In this document: in pieces, positions 9,981-19,986 of the stretch | How positions within the stretch are numbered: position 1 is the first letter of the stretch | How the letters are laid out: every line of letters starts with the position of its first letter | Assembly (NCBI RefSeq): GCF_013385985.1 | Contig: NZ_JACAOY010000004.1 | Span: 281,580-345,579 of the forward strand | Direction: 5' to 3' | Length of the DNA stretch: 64,000 bases | DNA from: Pseudomonas sp. B6002 | GTDB lineage: Bacteria; Pseudomonadota; Gammaproteobacteria; Pseudomonadales; Pseudomonadaceae | The notes under the pieces: generated by a model | Database searches by the model: none | The model's input: the letters and a program-made list of their open reading frames with translations, nothing else | What the model was told of the DNA's origin: nothing | Made by a program: the position numbers and the translations under genes

Positions 9981-11334
9981 CTCCATCGCCCTGCGCCTGA
10001 GCGGCATGTTCACGCTGGTGGCGCTGTTGATCTTCATGCTGATCGGCGGCGCGCTGTACCAGCAAGTGGACCGTGGCCTGGGGTTGTTGCCGGGTGCCGA
10101 ATTGGACGCGCGCTACAGCGTGCTGGAGTCGTCGGTGAACCGCTTCGGCACGCCGGACCATTGGGCAAAGATCACCGCCAAGCTCAAGCTGCTCGGCGAA
10201 GAAGACAAGCGCATCCGCTTCTGGGTGGTGAGCAGTGACCCGACGTACGAGTACGGCAACCCCGACGCCCAGATCCGCGCATTCGCCGAAGGGCCGACCG
10301 GCAAGCGCGACCTGCGCCTGCCCGGGCATGAGTACCCGTTCAAGGTGCTGCTGAGCCAGTTCCCGGCGAAGGAACAACGCCCGCCCCTGCGCTTCATGAT
10401 CGCCATCGACACCGAGAACTTCCGCGCCACCCAGCACCAACTGCTGATGGCCTTGATCGGCCTGGCCTGTATCGGCGTAGCGCTTGCGGCGCTGCTGGGG
10501 TTCTGGGTCTCGCGCATCGGCCTCAAGCCACTGGGCAAACTCTCGGACGAAGCGCAGAAGCTCGCCCCGCCCAAACTGTCCGGGCGCCTGCACTTGTCGC
10601 CGCTGCCGCCGGAACTGAGCCAGTTCGTCAACTCGTTCAACTCCACCCTCGACCGCGTGGAACAAGCCTACTCACGCCTTGAATCGTTCAATGCCGACGT
10701 GGCCCACGAACTGCGCTCGCCGCTGACCAACCTGATCGGCCAGACCCAGGTGGCGCTGACACGTGGGCGCTCGGCCGAGCACTACTTCGAAGTACTGCAA
10801 TCGAACCTTGAAGAATTGGAACGCCTGCGTTCGATCATCAACGACATGCTGTTCCTCGCCAGCGCCGACCAGGGCAGCAAGGCCACCAAGCTGATCGAAA
10901 GCTCCCTGGCCGATGAAGTGGCAACCACCCTCGATTACCTGGACTTCATCCTCGAAGACGCCCAGGTCAAAGTGCGCGTACGTGGGGATGCCTTGGTCCA
11001 TATCGAAAAAGCCCACCTGCGCCGTGCATTGATCAACCTGCTGAGCAACGCGGTGCAGCACACCGCGCCCGGGCGGGTCATCGAAGTGAACATTGAAGTG
11101 CAGGATCATCAGGTGGCAATCGGGGTCACCAACCCGGGTGACGAGATTGCCAGCGAGCATTTGCCGCGTCTGTTCGAGCGCTTCTATCGGGTGGATGCCT
11201 CGCGCAGCAACAGCGGCGCCAACCACGGCCTGGGGCTGGCCATCGTCAAGGCGATTGCGCTGATGCATGGCGGGGATGTGTTTGTGCGCAGTGATGGCGG
11301 CGGCAATACCTTTGGCATCACCCTGCCCGTATAG
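9970..11334 (+). CDS. Sensor histidine kinase, CusS-like, for the RND operon
   Basis: 454 residues starting at a GTG that overlaps the regulator stop by 11 bases. Two membrane segments flank a periplasmic sensor: TM1 about 7-27 and TM2 about 157-178. Then come HAMP, the H-box FNADVAHELRSPLTNLIGQ, an N-box (RRALINLLSNAVQHT), a G1 box of the degenerate CusS form (VTNPGDEIASEHL) and the G2 box GLGLAIVKAI. The class detects periplasmic metals or envelope changes. The coupling to a drug-type RND pump rather than a CusA-type pump is worth noting. The start has no alternative ATG in frame before TM1 except far upstream inside the regulator gene. Confidence 0.88.
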   Translation: MSSNSIALRLSGMFTLVALLIFMLIGGALYQQVDRGLGLLPGAELDARYSVLESSVNRFGTPDHWAKITAKLKLLGEEDKRIRFWVVSSDPTYEYGNPDAQIRAFAEGPTGKRDLRLPGHEYPFKVLLSQFPAKEQRPPLRFMIAIDTENFRATQHQLLMALIGLACIGVALAALLGFWVSRIGLKPLGKLSDEAQKLAPPKLSGRLHLSPLPPELSQFVNSFNSTLDRVEQAYSRLESFNADVAHELRSPLTNLIGQTQVALTRGRSAEHYFEVLQSNLEELERLRSIINDMLFLASADQGSKATKLIESSLADEVATTLDYLDFILEDAQVKVRVRGDALVHIEKAHLRRALINLLSNAVQHTAPGRVIEVNIEVQDHQVAIGVTNPGDEIASEHLPRLFERFYRVDASRSNSGANHGLGLAIVKAIALMHGGDVFVRSDGGGNTFGITLPV

Positions 11335-11351
11335 CCCCAAAACACCTTGGC

Positions 11352-11433
11352 CCAAATGTGGGAGCTGGCTTGCCTGCGATGGCGGTGTTGAATTCACCGA
11401 CGCTATCGCAGGCAAGCCAGCTCCCACATTTGG
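11352..11433. repeat. REP doublet (29-bp inverted repeat)
   Basis: Arms at 11352-11380 and 11405-11433 are perfect reverse complements of the GGGAGCTGGCTTGCCTGCGAT type. It lies 17 bases after the sensor kinase stop and may act as the end of the efflux operon transcript. Confidence 0.9.
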
Positions 11434-11469
11434 ATCGCGGTGTATCAGGTAAGCCCTCCACGTCTCTAA

Positions 11470-11508
11470 CTGTTGCGATTTGGGCAACAGTAATTATCTT
11501 GTTACACT
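11470..11508 (+). promoter_or_regulatory. Promoter with overlapping 21-bp palindromic operator
   Basis: A sigma70-like promoter is visible as TTGGGC at 11480-11485, a 17-base spacer and TACACT at 11503-11508. Overlapping the -35 box is a perfect inverted repeat CTGTTGC-N7-GCAACAG at 11470-11490, the shape of a dimeric regulator site. It faces the structured segment 11515-11658 and the porin gene. The protein that would bind is not known. Confidence 0.5.
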
Positions 11509-11514
11509 CTGTAT

Positions 11515-11658
11515 CGCACCGCTCACCTGCGTTAATTTGACGCACCGATGAGCGAGACGGCAAGGCAGCTTCCCGCTCACCCGAATTCCCCTCGACTTAT
11601 TTCCAGGGCTCTACACTGGGAATCTGTTCAAAGCCGCTGACTTCAGCGGCTTTTTTTT
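11515..11658 (+). ncRNA. Candidate structured small RNA or porin leader RNA
   Basis: No gene of usable length occupies this interval, but it has the parts of an RNA gene: the promoter just upstream, a two-part hairpin (CGCTCA 11520-11525 with TGAGCG 11549-11554, and inside it TGCGT 11528-11532 with ACGCA 11540-11544), a pyrimidine- and AU-rich stretch at about 11586-11603, and a strong intrinsic terminator at 11631-11658. The predicted length is about 140 nucleotides. It may be an independent small RNA or an attenuated leader of the porin gene that starts 70 bases later. I do not recognise it as a named family. Confidence 0.5.
11631..11658 (+). terminator. Intrinsic terminator
   Basis: A 10-bp stem AAGCCGCTGA / TCAGCGGCTT with a very small loop is followed by eight T. 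A second hairpin-plus-T-run (GGCCA 11670-11674 with TGGCC 11693-11697, then TTTTT) lies between it and the porin start. Confidence 0.8.
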
Positions 11659-11727
11659 GCCGTAAAAAAGGCCAGGCACACCCCCACGACATTGGCCGTT
11701 TTTGATTGACCCAAAGGAGCTCCACCG

Positions 11728-13050
11728 GTGAAGAACTCGCTGACGTTCACCCCGCTATTCCTCGCTATTGCAGCAACGATTGCCCCTCTTGCCCACGCGG
11801 CAGACTCCACCCCCGCCGACGGTTTCGTCGAAGGCGCCCACCTCACGATCAACACCCGCAACTACTACATGAACCGCGACCGTCGCGACATCCACACCGA
11901 TGACAGCAAGGAATGGGGCCAGGGCTTTCTCGGCACCTTCGAATCCGGCTACACCCAGGGCACCGTCGGCTTTGGCCTGGACGCCCACGCCATGCTCGGC
12001 CTCAAGCTTGACGGCGGTGGCGGCACCGACGGTTCCAGCATCCTGCCCGTGGGCTCGGGCAACGGCAAAGCCCCGGGGTCGTTTTCGACCGCAGGCGGCA
12101 CGCTGAAAATGCGCGCGTTTGACACCGAATTGAAAGCCGGCGACCTGTTCCTCAACAACCCGGTGATCGCTGGCGGCATGACCCGCATGTTGCCGCAGAC
12201 GTTCCGCGGTGTGAGCCTGACCAACCACAGTTTCGATGGCTGGATGTTCGAAGGCGGCCAGGCCAGCTTCACCAAGCTCTACAACCAGAGCGGCCACCGT
12301 CGCATCGGCACCAGCTACGGCACCCTGCCAGACCACGCCGACAGCCAGCACCTGGACTGGGCCGGCGTGTCCTTCAGCGGCATTCCAGGCCTGACCAGCA
12401 ACCTGTATGCGTCCGAACTCAAAGATGTGTGGCACCAGTACTACTACGACCTGGACTACACCTACGCCCTGAACGACCTGGTCAGCCTCAACCCAGGCCT
12501 GCACTACTACCACACCCAGGACACCGGGCAATCGCTGCTGGGCGCGATCAACAACAACACCTACAGCCTGCATTTCACCGTGGGCGTGGGCAACCACAGC
12601 GTTACCGCCGCCTACCAGCGGGTGAACGGCAACACGCCGTTCGACTACATCACCCAGGGCGACAGCATCTACCTGGACAACTCCCAGCAGTACTCGGACT
12701 TCAACGGCCCCAACGAGCGCTCCTGGAAACTCAAATACGCTTATGACTTTGCCGGCCTCGGCCTGCCCGGCCTGACGTCTGCCGTGTCCTACATCAGCGG
12801 CAAGACCGACCTGACCAAAGTCGACCCCAATAGCCGTGGCTACAGCGCCTGGTACAGCGCCGATGGCAAGGATGCCAAGCATTGGGAACGCGACATTGAC
12901 CTGAAATATGTGGTGCAGGGCGGCAAGGCCAAGGACCTGGCGGTACGCCTGCAATGGGCGACCAACCGGGGTGGCAATGGCTACTCGGCGGTGGACCGGG
13001 ACGTGGACGAATACCGGGTGATCGTGGACTACCCGATCAACGTATTCTGA
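11728..13050 (+). CDS. OprD-family outer-membrane porin
   Basis: 440 residues with a signal peptide ending at AHA near residue 24, followed by a mature barrel. Typical OprD-family elements are present: [19 protein letters not shown] at the mature N-terminus, [47 protein letters not shown] and the aromatic C-terminus (YPINVF) that ends outer-membrane beta-barrels. These 18-stranded channels take up basic amino acids, dipeptides or carboxylates; the substrate here is not predictable. The start is a GTG eight bases after AAGGAG. Expression may be linked to the candidate RNA and terminators immediately upstream. Confidence 0.92.
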   Translation: MKNSLTFTPLFLAIAATIAPLAHAADSTPADGFVEGAHLTINTRNYYMNRDRRDIHTDDSKEWGQGFLGTFESGYTQGTVGFGLDAHAMLGLKLDGGGGTDGSSILPVGSGNGKAPGSFSTAGGTLKMRAFDTELKAGDLFLNNPVIAGGMTRMLPQTFRGVSLTNHSFDGWMFEGGQASFTKLYNQSGHRRIGTSYGTLPDHADSQHLDWAGVSFSGIPGLTSNLYASELKDVWHQYYYDLDYTYALNDLVSLNPGLHYYHTQDTGQSLLGAINNNTYSLHFTVGVGNHSVTAAYQRVNGNTPFDYITQGDSIYLDNSQQYSDFNGPNERSWKLKYAYDFAGLGLPGLTSAVSYISGKTDLTKVDPNSRGYSAWYSADGKDAKHWERDIDLKYVVQGGKAKDLAVRLQWATNRGGNGYSAVDRDVDEYRVIVDYPINVF

Positions 13051-13126
13051 TTTCCTGTTAACCAATCATTTAATTTTCATCGCGCAGCACTAAACTGCCA
13101 GCATCTACTCCGTTGAAGTCTGCGCG

Positions 13127-14620
13127 ATGAGTCAACCCCGTACTCGTAACCTGCCCTCCCGCTCAGAGCTGTTGCTGATGTTGGGCAGTGGCTTCACCGT
13201 CCTCCTGATCGTGATCATCGTGACTGCCCTGCTCAGCCGCGAACATGCCAGCACCCTGCTGGCCGCCAAGCGATCGACCACCAACATTACCCAACTGATC
13301 AATGCCGATGTGCTGCGCAACGTCGAACTCTACGACCTGGCGCTGCAAGGGTTGATCGCCGCCACCACGCGCAATGACCTTGCGCATGTGTCAGCCGATA
13401 TTCAGCATCTGGTGCAGTTTGATCAATCCACCGCCGCGCCCTTCAAGGGCGAAGTGCTGTTGCTGGATGCCAACGGTGCGGTCATCGCCGACTCCTCGAC
13501 GCTGCACCCGACACCGCGCAATTTCGCCAATCGTGATTACTTCCTGGCCCACCAGAACAACAGCCAGGTTGGGCTGTTCATCAGTCGCCCGTTCAAGATT
13601 CGCTGCGATTGCGACCAGGTGTGGCGCATTGCATTCAGCCGCCGAGTGTCGGGGCCCAATGGCGAGTTTGCCGGCGTCGCGGTGGCGACCATGCGCCTGG
13701 CGTACTTCGATCAACTGTTCAACCGGCTCACCATCGGCAATGGCAGCTCGGTGAACCTGCTGAACACCCACGGCATTCTCCTGGCCCAGCAACCGCTGCT
13801 GGAACGCGACATGATCGACAAGGACCTGAGTGATCGGCCCAACTTCAAGCGCATGCTGCACGAAGGTGAAGGGAGTTTTCGCGCGATCTCATCCCTGTCG
13901 GGTACAGAACGCCTGTACACGTTCAGCAACGTTGGCGAGCTGCCTTTGATCGTGGTGGTGGCACTGGCCAGCGAGGATGTATTCGCACCCTGGCAACGCG
14001 CCGCGCTGCTGACCAGCGGCGCCACCGGCGTACTGTGCATTGGTCTGTTGTGGCTGGCCTGGATGTTGCGCCGGGAGTTGCGCCGTCGCCATCGTGCCGA
14101 ACAAGTGCTGTCGGAACTGGCCGCCACCGACGCCCTCACCGGCCTGGCGAACCGCCGAACCCTGGATGATCGCCTGCGCCTGGAATGGGACCGCGCACAG
14201 CGTTCGACCGAGCCGCTGACCCTGCTGATGATCGATGTGGACCACTTCAAGGCGTTCAATGACCGCCACGGTCATCACGGTGGCGACGCGGCACTGCGCA
14301 CGGTGGCCCAGGTGATCGGCAGCAATATCCGTCGCCCCGCCGACCTGGCTGCCCGCTATGGCGGCGAGGAGTTTGCGGTGGTGCTGCCCGATACCGACGC
14401 CAAGGGCGCCCGGGTCATTGCCGAACACATCCGCAGCAGCATCGAGCTTCTGCCCCGCGTGGCCGGCGCCGACCGGCCGATCACGGTGAGTATCGGCATG
14501 AGCACCTGGCATAAACGCAACCGCCAACCGCTCGAGGCGCTGTTGCTCAGTGCCGACCAGGCGCTGTACGAGGCCAAGCACAGCGGGCGCAACCGGGTGG
14601 CAGAGGCCGGCGCTTGCTGA
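13127..14620 (+). CDS. Membrane diguanylate cyclase (Cache-GGDEF), first tandem copy
   Basis: 497 residues: TM1 at about 15-36, a periplasmic Cache-like sensor (about 40-285), TM2 at about 290-312 and a GGDEF domain (about 330-493). The catalytic motif is GGEEF near residue 412. The inhibitory site RxxD (RPAD) sits five residues before it, so the enzyme should be active and feedback-controlled by c-di-GMP. The periplasmic part has a Cys pair (IRCDCDQVWRIAF). A close paralog follows 76 bases later; the two GGDEF domains are nearly identical while the sensor halves differ more. Confidence 0.92.
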   Translation: MSQPRTRNLPSRSELLLMLGSGFTVLLIVIIVTALLSREHASTLLAAKRSTTNITQLINADVLRNVELYDLALQGLIAATTRNDLAHVSADIQHLVQFDQSTAAPFKGEVLLLDANGAVIADSSTLHPTPRNFANRDYFLAHQNNSQVGLFISRPFKIRCDCDQVWRIAFSRRVSGPNGEFAGVAVATMRLAYFDQLFNRLTIGNGSSVNLLNTHGILLAQQPLLERDMIDKDLSDRPNFKRMLHEGEGSFRAISSLSGTERLYTFSNVGELPLIVVVALASEDVFAPWQRAALLTSGATGVLCIGLLWLAWMLRRELRRRHRAEQVLSELAATDALTGLANRRTLDDRLRLEWDRAQRSTEPLTLLMIDVDHFKAFNDRHGHHGGDAALRTVAQVIGSNIRRPADLAARYGGEEFAVVLPDTDAKGARVIAEHIRSSIELLPRVAGADRPITVSIGMSTWHKRNRQPLEALLLSADQALYEAKHSGRNRVAEAGAC

Positions 14621-14696
14621 ATGGGACCATTGGCGTTACCCGGCAAGGTGATTCAAGGGCTACGCTATGGGCATCCTTGCAGCAGAAGTACGCCCG

Positions 14697-16193
14697 ATGA
14701 GCCCAAGCCTGCCCCGCCCTACACGTCGCCCGGAACGCTTGCTGATCCTGGGCAGCGTCCTCACGGTGCTGCTGATCGTGGCGATCGTGACGGCCCTGCT
14801 GGTCCGCGAACACGCCAACACCCTGCAGACCGCCAAGCGCACGGCGAACAACATCACCCAATTGATCGATGCCGATGTGCTGCGCAATGTCGAGCTGTAC
14901 GACATGGCCATCAAGGGCCTGATCGCCGCCACCGAGCGCAATGACCTGCAAGGCGTCTCCGCGAGTATTCGCCACCTGGTGCTGTTCGACCGCTCCGCTG
15001 CTGCGCCCTACAAGGGCGACATCTTGCTGCTGGACGCCAATGGCGAGGTGATTGCCGACTCTTCGCTGCTGACGCCCAAGACCGGTAACTTCGCCGACCG
15101 GGATTATTTCCAGGTGCACCGGGCAACGCCCGATATCGGCCTGTACATCAGCCGCCCATTCATGGCGCGGTGTATCTGCGATGACCAATGGCGCATCGCG
15201 TTCAGCCGGCGTATCTCGTCAGCGGATGGGCACTTCCAGGGCGTCGCGGTGGCATCCATGCGGCTCTCATACTTCCACCAGTTGTTCAGCAGCCTGAACA
15301 TCGGCAGCAACAGCACCATCAACCTGATCAATCACCAGGGCATCCTGCTGGCGCAGCAACCGATGCTGGAGCTGGACATGGTCGACAAGGACCTCAGCCA
15401 GCGCCCGAACGTGGCACGCATGCTCAAGGAACGCGACGGCAGCTTCCAGGGCATCTCCAGCGTTGACCGGCAGGAGCGGCTGTACACCTTTTCCACCGTG
15501 GGCACCTTGCCGTTGATCGTGGCGGTGGCGCTGTCCAGCGATGAAGTATTCGCCCAATGGAAGCGCGCCGCCGTGCTGATCAGCCTGGCCACCGGGGTGT
15601 TGTGTGCGGGGCTGTTGTGGCTGACGTGGATGTTGAGCAAGGAACTGCGCCGCCGCCATCGCGCCGAACAGGTGCTGTCAGAACTGGCAGCCACCGACGC
15701 CCTGACCGGCCTGGCGAACCGCCGCACCCTTGATCAACGCATGCGCCTGGAATGGGACCGGGCACAGCGCTCAACCGAACCGCTGACCCTGCTGATGATC
15801 GATGTGGACCACTTCAAGGCCTTCAACGACCGCCATGGTCATCATGGCGGTGATGAGGCATTGCGCAGCGTCGCCCAAGTGATCGGCGACAACATCCGCC
15901 GCCCTGCCGACCTGGCGGCGCGCTATGGCGGAGAGGAATTCGCGGTGGTGCTGCCACATACCGATGCCAAGGGCGCCTGGGTGATTGCCGAACACATTCG
16001 CTGCAGCGTCGAGCGACTGCCCCGGATGGCGGGTGATGCGCAGCCGATCACGGTGAGCATTGGCATGAGCACCTGGAACAAGCGCAGCCGTGTGTCGCTG
16101 GAGGCGCTGTTGTTGAGTGCCGACCAGGCGCTGTATGAGGCCAAGCACGCGGGGCGTAATCGGATCGTGGATGCTGCGGCACTAGAGCCTTAA
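14697..16193 (+). CDS. Membrane diguanylate cyclase (Cache-GGDEF), second tandem copy
   Basis: 498 residues with the same plan as its upstream neighbour: TM1, Cache-like periplasmic sensor, TM2 and GGDEF with an intact GGEEF and the RPAD inhibitory site. The start at 14697 (MSPSLPRPTRRPERLL) aligns with the start of the first copy; an in-frame ATG at 14667 would add ten residues. The Cys pair is conserved in context (ARCICDDQWRIAF). The arrangement is a tandem gene duplication in which the signalling output is conserved and the ligand side has diverged. A REP doublet follows the stop. Confidence 0.9.
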   Translation: MSPSLPRPTRRPERLLILGSVLTVLLIVAIVTALLVREHANTLQTAKRTANNITQLIDADVLRNVELYDMAIKGLIAATERNDLQGVSASIRHLVLFDRSAAAPYKGDILLLDANGEVIADSSLLTPKTGNFADRDYFQVHRATPDIGLYISRPFMARCICDDQWRIAFSRRISSADGHFQGVAVASMRLSYFHQLFSSLNIGSNSTINLINHQGILLAQQPMLELDMVDKDLSQRPNVARMLKERDGSFQGISSVDRQERLYTFSTVGTLPLIVAVALSSDEVFAQWKRAAVLISLATGVLCAGLLWLTWMLSKELRRRHRAEQVLSELAATDALTGLANRRTLDQRMRLEWDRAQRSTEPLTLLMIDVDHFKAFNDRHGHHGGDEALRSVAQVIGDNIRRPADLAARYGGEEFAVVLPHTDAKGAWVIAEHIRCSVERLPRMAGDAQPITVSIGMSTWNKRSRVSLEALLLSADQALYEAKHAGRNRIVDAAALEP

Positions 16194-16217
16194 GCAGACT
16201 TCAAGTCTTGTGAAATC

Positions 16218-16312
16218 AAATGTGGGAGCGGGCTTGCCCGCGAAAGCGGAGTGTCAGGCAACAAATGTGTAGCTGACACGTTGCCTTCGCGGGCAAGCCC
16301 GCTCCCACATTT
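16218..16312. repeat. REP doublet with pseudoknot-like centre
   Basis: Outer arms at 16218-16244 and 16286-16312 are exact reverse complements of the GGGAGCGGGCTTGCCCGCGA type. The central part has two crossing inverted pairs: GTGTCA 16251-16256 with TGACAC 16274-16279, and GGCAAC 16257-16262 with GTTGCC 16280-16285. Confidence 0.88.
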
Positions 16313-16342
16313 TTGATCTTCATAAGCCTGAACTGCAGGCAT

Positions 16343-16370
16343 AAAAAAAGGCCACCCGAAGGTGGCCTTT
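16343..16370 (-). terminator. Intrinsic terminator of the dcw cluster / lpxC
   Basis: Stem AAAGGCCACC / GGTGGCCTTT with a four-base loop. Read on the minus strand it is followed by a T run (the A run at 16343-16349). It lies 27 bases after the lpxC stop. Confidence 0.9.
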
Positions 16371-16396
16371 CAAAACTAAAGAAAGAGAGTTGTTAC

Positions 16397-17344
<948 letters not shown>

Positions 17345-17420
17345 TCAACAAAGGCTGGCGATAATAGCAGACCAGACCTTTGCTGAACACCAATCACCTT
17401 CATAGCCCTGATACATTCCA

Positions 17421-18626
17421 TTAATCGGCCTGACGACGCAAGAATGCCGGGATGTCCAGATAGTCCAGATCATCTTGCGGATTCGGGCTACGGGACGCGG
17501 CAGCACCGGCCTGAGCCTGGTTGCGCATCACGGTCGGACGGTCCAGGTCACGGTAGTTCACCGACGGCAGTTCCTGGCGCGCAGGCGCTGGAGCGGCAGC
17601 CGCTTGGCTGGCGTGGCTGGCTTGGCTGTTGTGCAGGGTGTTATCGATGACCTTCACAGGCTTCTCGATTTTTGCACCCAGGCCGGTCGCAACCACGGTG
17701 ACGTGCAGCTCGTCGCGCATGTCCGGATCGATCACGGTACCGACTTTGACCATGGCGTGCTCGGAAGCAAAGGCTTCGATGATGCTACCCACGTCGGAGT
17801 ACTCACCCAGGGACAGGTCAGGACCGGCGGTGATGTTCACCAGGATGCCGCGTGCACCTTGCAGGTTCACGTCTTCGAGCAACGGGTTGCGGATGGCCGC
17901 TTCAGTGGCTTCACGTGCACGGTTCGGACCGCTGGCGCAGCCAGTGCCCATCATCGCCATGCCCATTTCGCTCATGACAGTACGTACGTCGGCAAAGTCG
18001 ACGTTGATCATGCCTGGGCGCTTGATGATGTCGGAGATACCGCGAACGGCACCGGCCAGTACATCGTCAGCCTTGGCAAAAGCGGACAGCAGGCTTGCGT
18101 CCTTGCCCAGGATGGTCAGCAGCTTCTCGTTGGGAATGGTGATCAACGAGTCGACGCTTTCAGACAGCAGACGGATGCCTTCGTCGGCGATCTGCATGCG
18201 CTTGCGACCTTCGAACGGGAACGGACGGGTCACGACAGCAACCGTCAGAATGCCCATTTCCTTGGCCACTTCGGCAATGATCGGCGCAGCACCGGTTCCG
18301 GTACCACCGCCCATGCCCGTGGTGATGAACACCATGTTGGTGCCTTGCAGCACTTCAGCAATACGCTCGCGGTCTTCCAGGGCGGCTTGACGGCCGACTT
18401 CCGGGTTCGCGCCAGCACCGAGGCCCTTGGTCACAGCGGTGCCCAATTGCAGGATGGTCCGCGCGCCGATGCTTTTCAGCGCCTGGGCATCAGTGTTGGC
18501 GCAGATGAATTCAACGCCTTCAATGTTGCTCTTGACCATGTGGTTGACAGCGTTGCCGCCGCCACCGCCGACACCGATCACTTTGATGACCGGGCTTGCG
18601 GGGATGTTGTCTACGAGTTCGAACAT
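17421..18626 (-). CDS. ftsZ: Cell division GTPase FtsZ
   Basis: 401 residues. The tubulin/FtsZ signature GGGTGTGAAP is intact, with GVGGGGGNAVNHM at the N-terminal nucleotide site and NVDFADVRTVM for the T7-type catalytic loop region. A variable Ala/Gln/Pro-rich linker (about 320-380) leads to the conserved C-terminal peptide DYLDIPAFLRRQAD, which binds FtsA and ZipA. FtsZ polymerises into the Z-ring. The ATG has a GGAGAGGGA Shine-Dalgarno. The gene is separated from ftsA by 82 bases. Confidence 0.99.
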   Translation of the reverse strand: MFELVDNIPASPVIKVIGVGGGGGNAVNHMVKSNIEGVEFICANTDAQALKSIGARTILQLGTAVTKGLGAGANPEVGRQAALEDRERIAEVLQGTNMVFITTGMGGGTGTGAAPIIAEVAKEMGILTVAVVTRPFPFEGRKRMQIADEGIRLLSESVDSLITIPNEKLLTILGKDASLLSAFAKADDVLAGAVRGISDIIKRPGMINVDFADVRTVMSEMGMAMMGTGCASGPNRAREATEAAIRNPLLEDVNLQGARGILVNITAGPDLSLGEYSDVGSIIEAFASEHAMVKVGTVIDPDMRDELHVTVVATGLGAKIEKPVKVIDNTLHNSQASHASQAAAAPAPARQELPSVNYRDLDRPTVMRNQAQAGAAASRSPNPQDDLDYLDIPAFLRRQAD

Positions 18627-18708
18627 GTTCCCTCTCCTTTCATTTCTCTAGTTTTTTCGCCTACTGCTTACAACGGTGTTGCGGTGTGTCGGTGTTGCGG
18701 TAAATCGC

Positions 18709-19971
18709 TTAGAAGTTGCCCTTGACCCAGGCCTGCAAACGCTCGAACAACGGCGCTTTCGCCTCGTCGTCGCTGCGGTAGCTGTCTCGGATGCTCGGGC
18801 CCGACAGGGAAATGCCGTCGGTCTGCTTTTGCAGCCCGTACAACAGCAAGCCCACGCCAGTGGAATAAATCGGGTTGCGCACCACGTCGCCAAGGCCTTT
18901 GACGCCATGGGGCACGCCCAGGCGAACCGGCATGTGGAAGATTTCCTCGGCCAGTTCGACCGCGCCTTCCATCTTCGAGGTGCCACCGGTCAGCACGATG
19001 CCGGCCGGGATCAAATCTTCGTAGCCGCTGCGGCGCAGTTCCGCCTGGATCAGGGTGAACAGCTCGTCGTAGCGCGGCTCGACCACCTCGGCCAGGGCCT
19101 GGCGCGACAGCTCGCGCGGAGGACGGTCGCCCACGCTTGGCACCTTGATGGTCTCGCCGGCACCGGCCAGCTTGGCCAGGGCGCAGGCGTAGCGGATCTT
19201 GATTTCTTCGGCGTACTGGGTAGGTGTGCGCAACGCCATGGCGATGTCGTTGGTCACCTGGTCGCCGGCAATCGGGATCACGGCGGTGTGACGGATCGCA
19301 CCCTCGGTGAAGATCGCGATGTCGGTGGTGCCGCCGCCGATGTCCACCAGGCACACGCCCAGTTCTTTTTCGTCGTCGGTCAGTACCGAGTAAGCCGAGG
19401 CCAACTGCTCGAGAATGATGTCGTCGATTTCCAGGCCGCAGCGGCGCACGCATTTTTCAATGTTCTGCGCGGCGTTGACGGCGCAGGTCACTACGTGGAC
19501 CTTGGCTTCCAGACGTACGCCCGACATGCCCAGGGGCTCGCGAACGCCTTCCTGGTTGTCGATCACGTAGTCCTGCGGCAGGGTGTGCAGCACGCGCTGG
19601 TCAGCCGGGATCGCCACGGCCTGGGCGGCGTCGAGGACGCGCTCCAGGTCGGCCGAGCTGACTTCGCGGTCGCGAATCGCCACGATGCCGTGGGAGTTCA
19701 GGCTGCGGATATGGTTGCCCGCCACGCCGACGAACGCCGAGTGGATCCGGCAACCGGCCATCAGCTGCGCTTCTTCAATGGCGCGCTGGATCGATTGCAC
19801 GGTGGACTCGATGTTCACCACCACGCCCTTCTTCAGGCCCCGGGACGGATGCGTGCCAATACCGACGATTTCGATCGTGCCGTCTTCCCCGACCTCGCCG
19901 ACCAGCGCCACCACCTTGGAGGTGCCGATATCGAGACCGACGATCATTTTGCCGCTTTGCACGTTTGCCAT
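18709..19971 (-). CDS. ftsA: Cell division actin-like protein FtsA
   Basis: 420 residues of the actin/Hsp70 fold. The phosphate-1 motif is seen in IVGLDIGTSKVVALVGEV, phosphate-2 in VCLVDIGGGTTDIAIF and the adenosine motif in GIVLTGGTSKMEGA. The amphipathic membrane-targeting helix is at the extreme C-terminus (LFERLQAWVKGNF). FtsA tethers FtsZ to the membrane and recruits later division proteins. It starts 15 bases after ftsQ ends and precedes ftsZ. Confidence 0.99.
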   Translation of the reverse strand: MANVQSGKMIVGLDIGTSKVVALVGEVGEDGTIEIVGIGTHPSRGLKKGVVVNIESTVQSIQRAIEEAQLMAGCRIHSAFVGVAGNHIRSLNSHGIVAIRDREVSSADLERVLDAAQAVAIPADQRVLHTLPQDYVIDNQEGVREPLGMSGVRLEAKVHVVTCAVNAAQNIEKCVRRCGLEIDDIILEQLASAYSVLTDDEKELGVCLVDIGGGTTDIAIFTEGAIRHTAVIPIAGDQVTNDIAMALRTPTQYAEEIKIRYACALAKLAGAGETIKVPSVGDRPPRELSRQALAEVVEPRYDELFTLIQAELRRSGYEDLIPAGIVLTGGTSKMEGAVELAEEIFHMPVRLGVPHGVKGLGDVVRNPIYSTGVGLLLYGLQKQTDGISLSGPSIRDSYRSDDEAKAPLFERLQAWVKGNF

Positions 19972-19986
19972 GGGTCCTGCCTCTTC

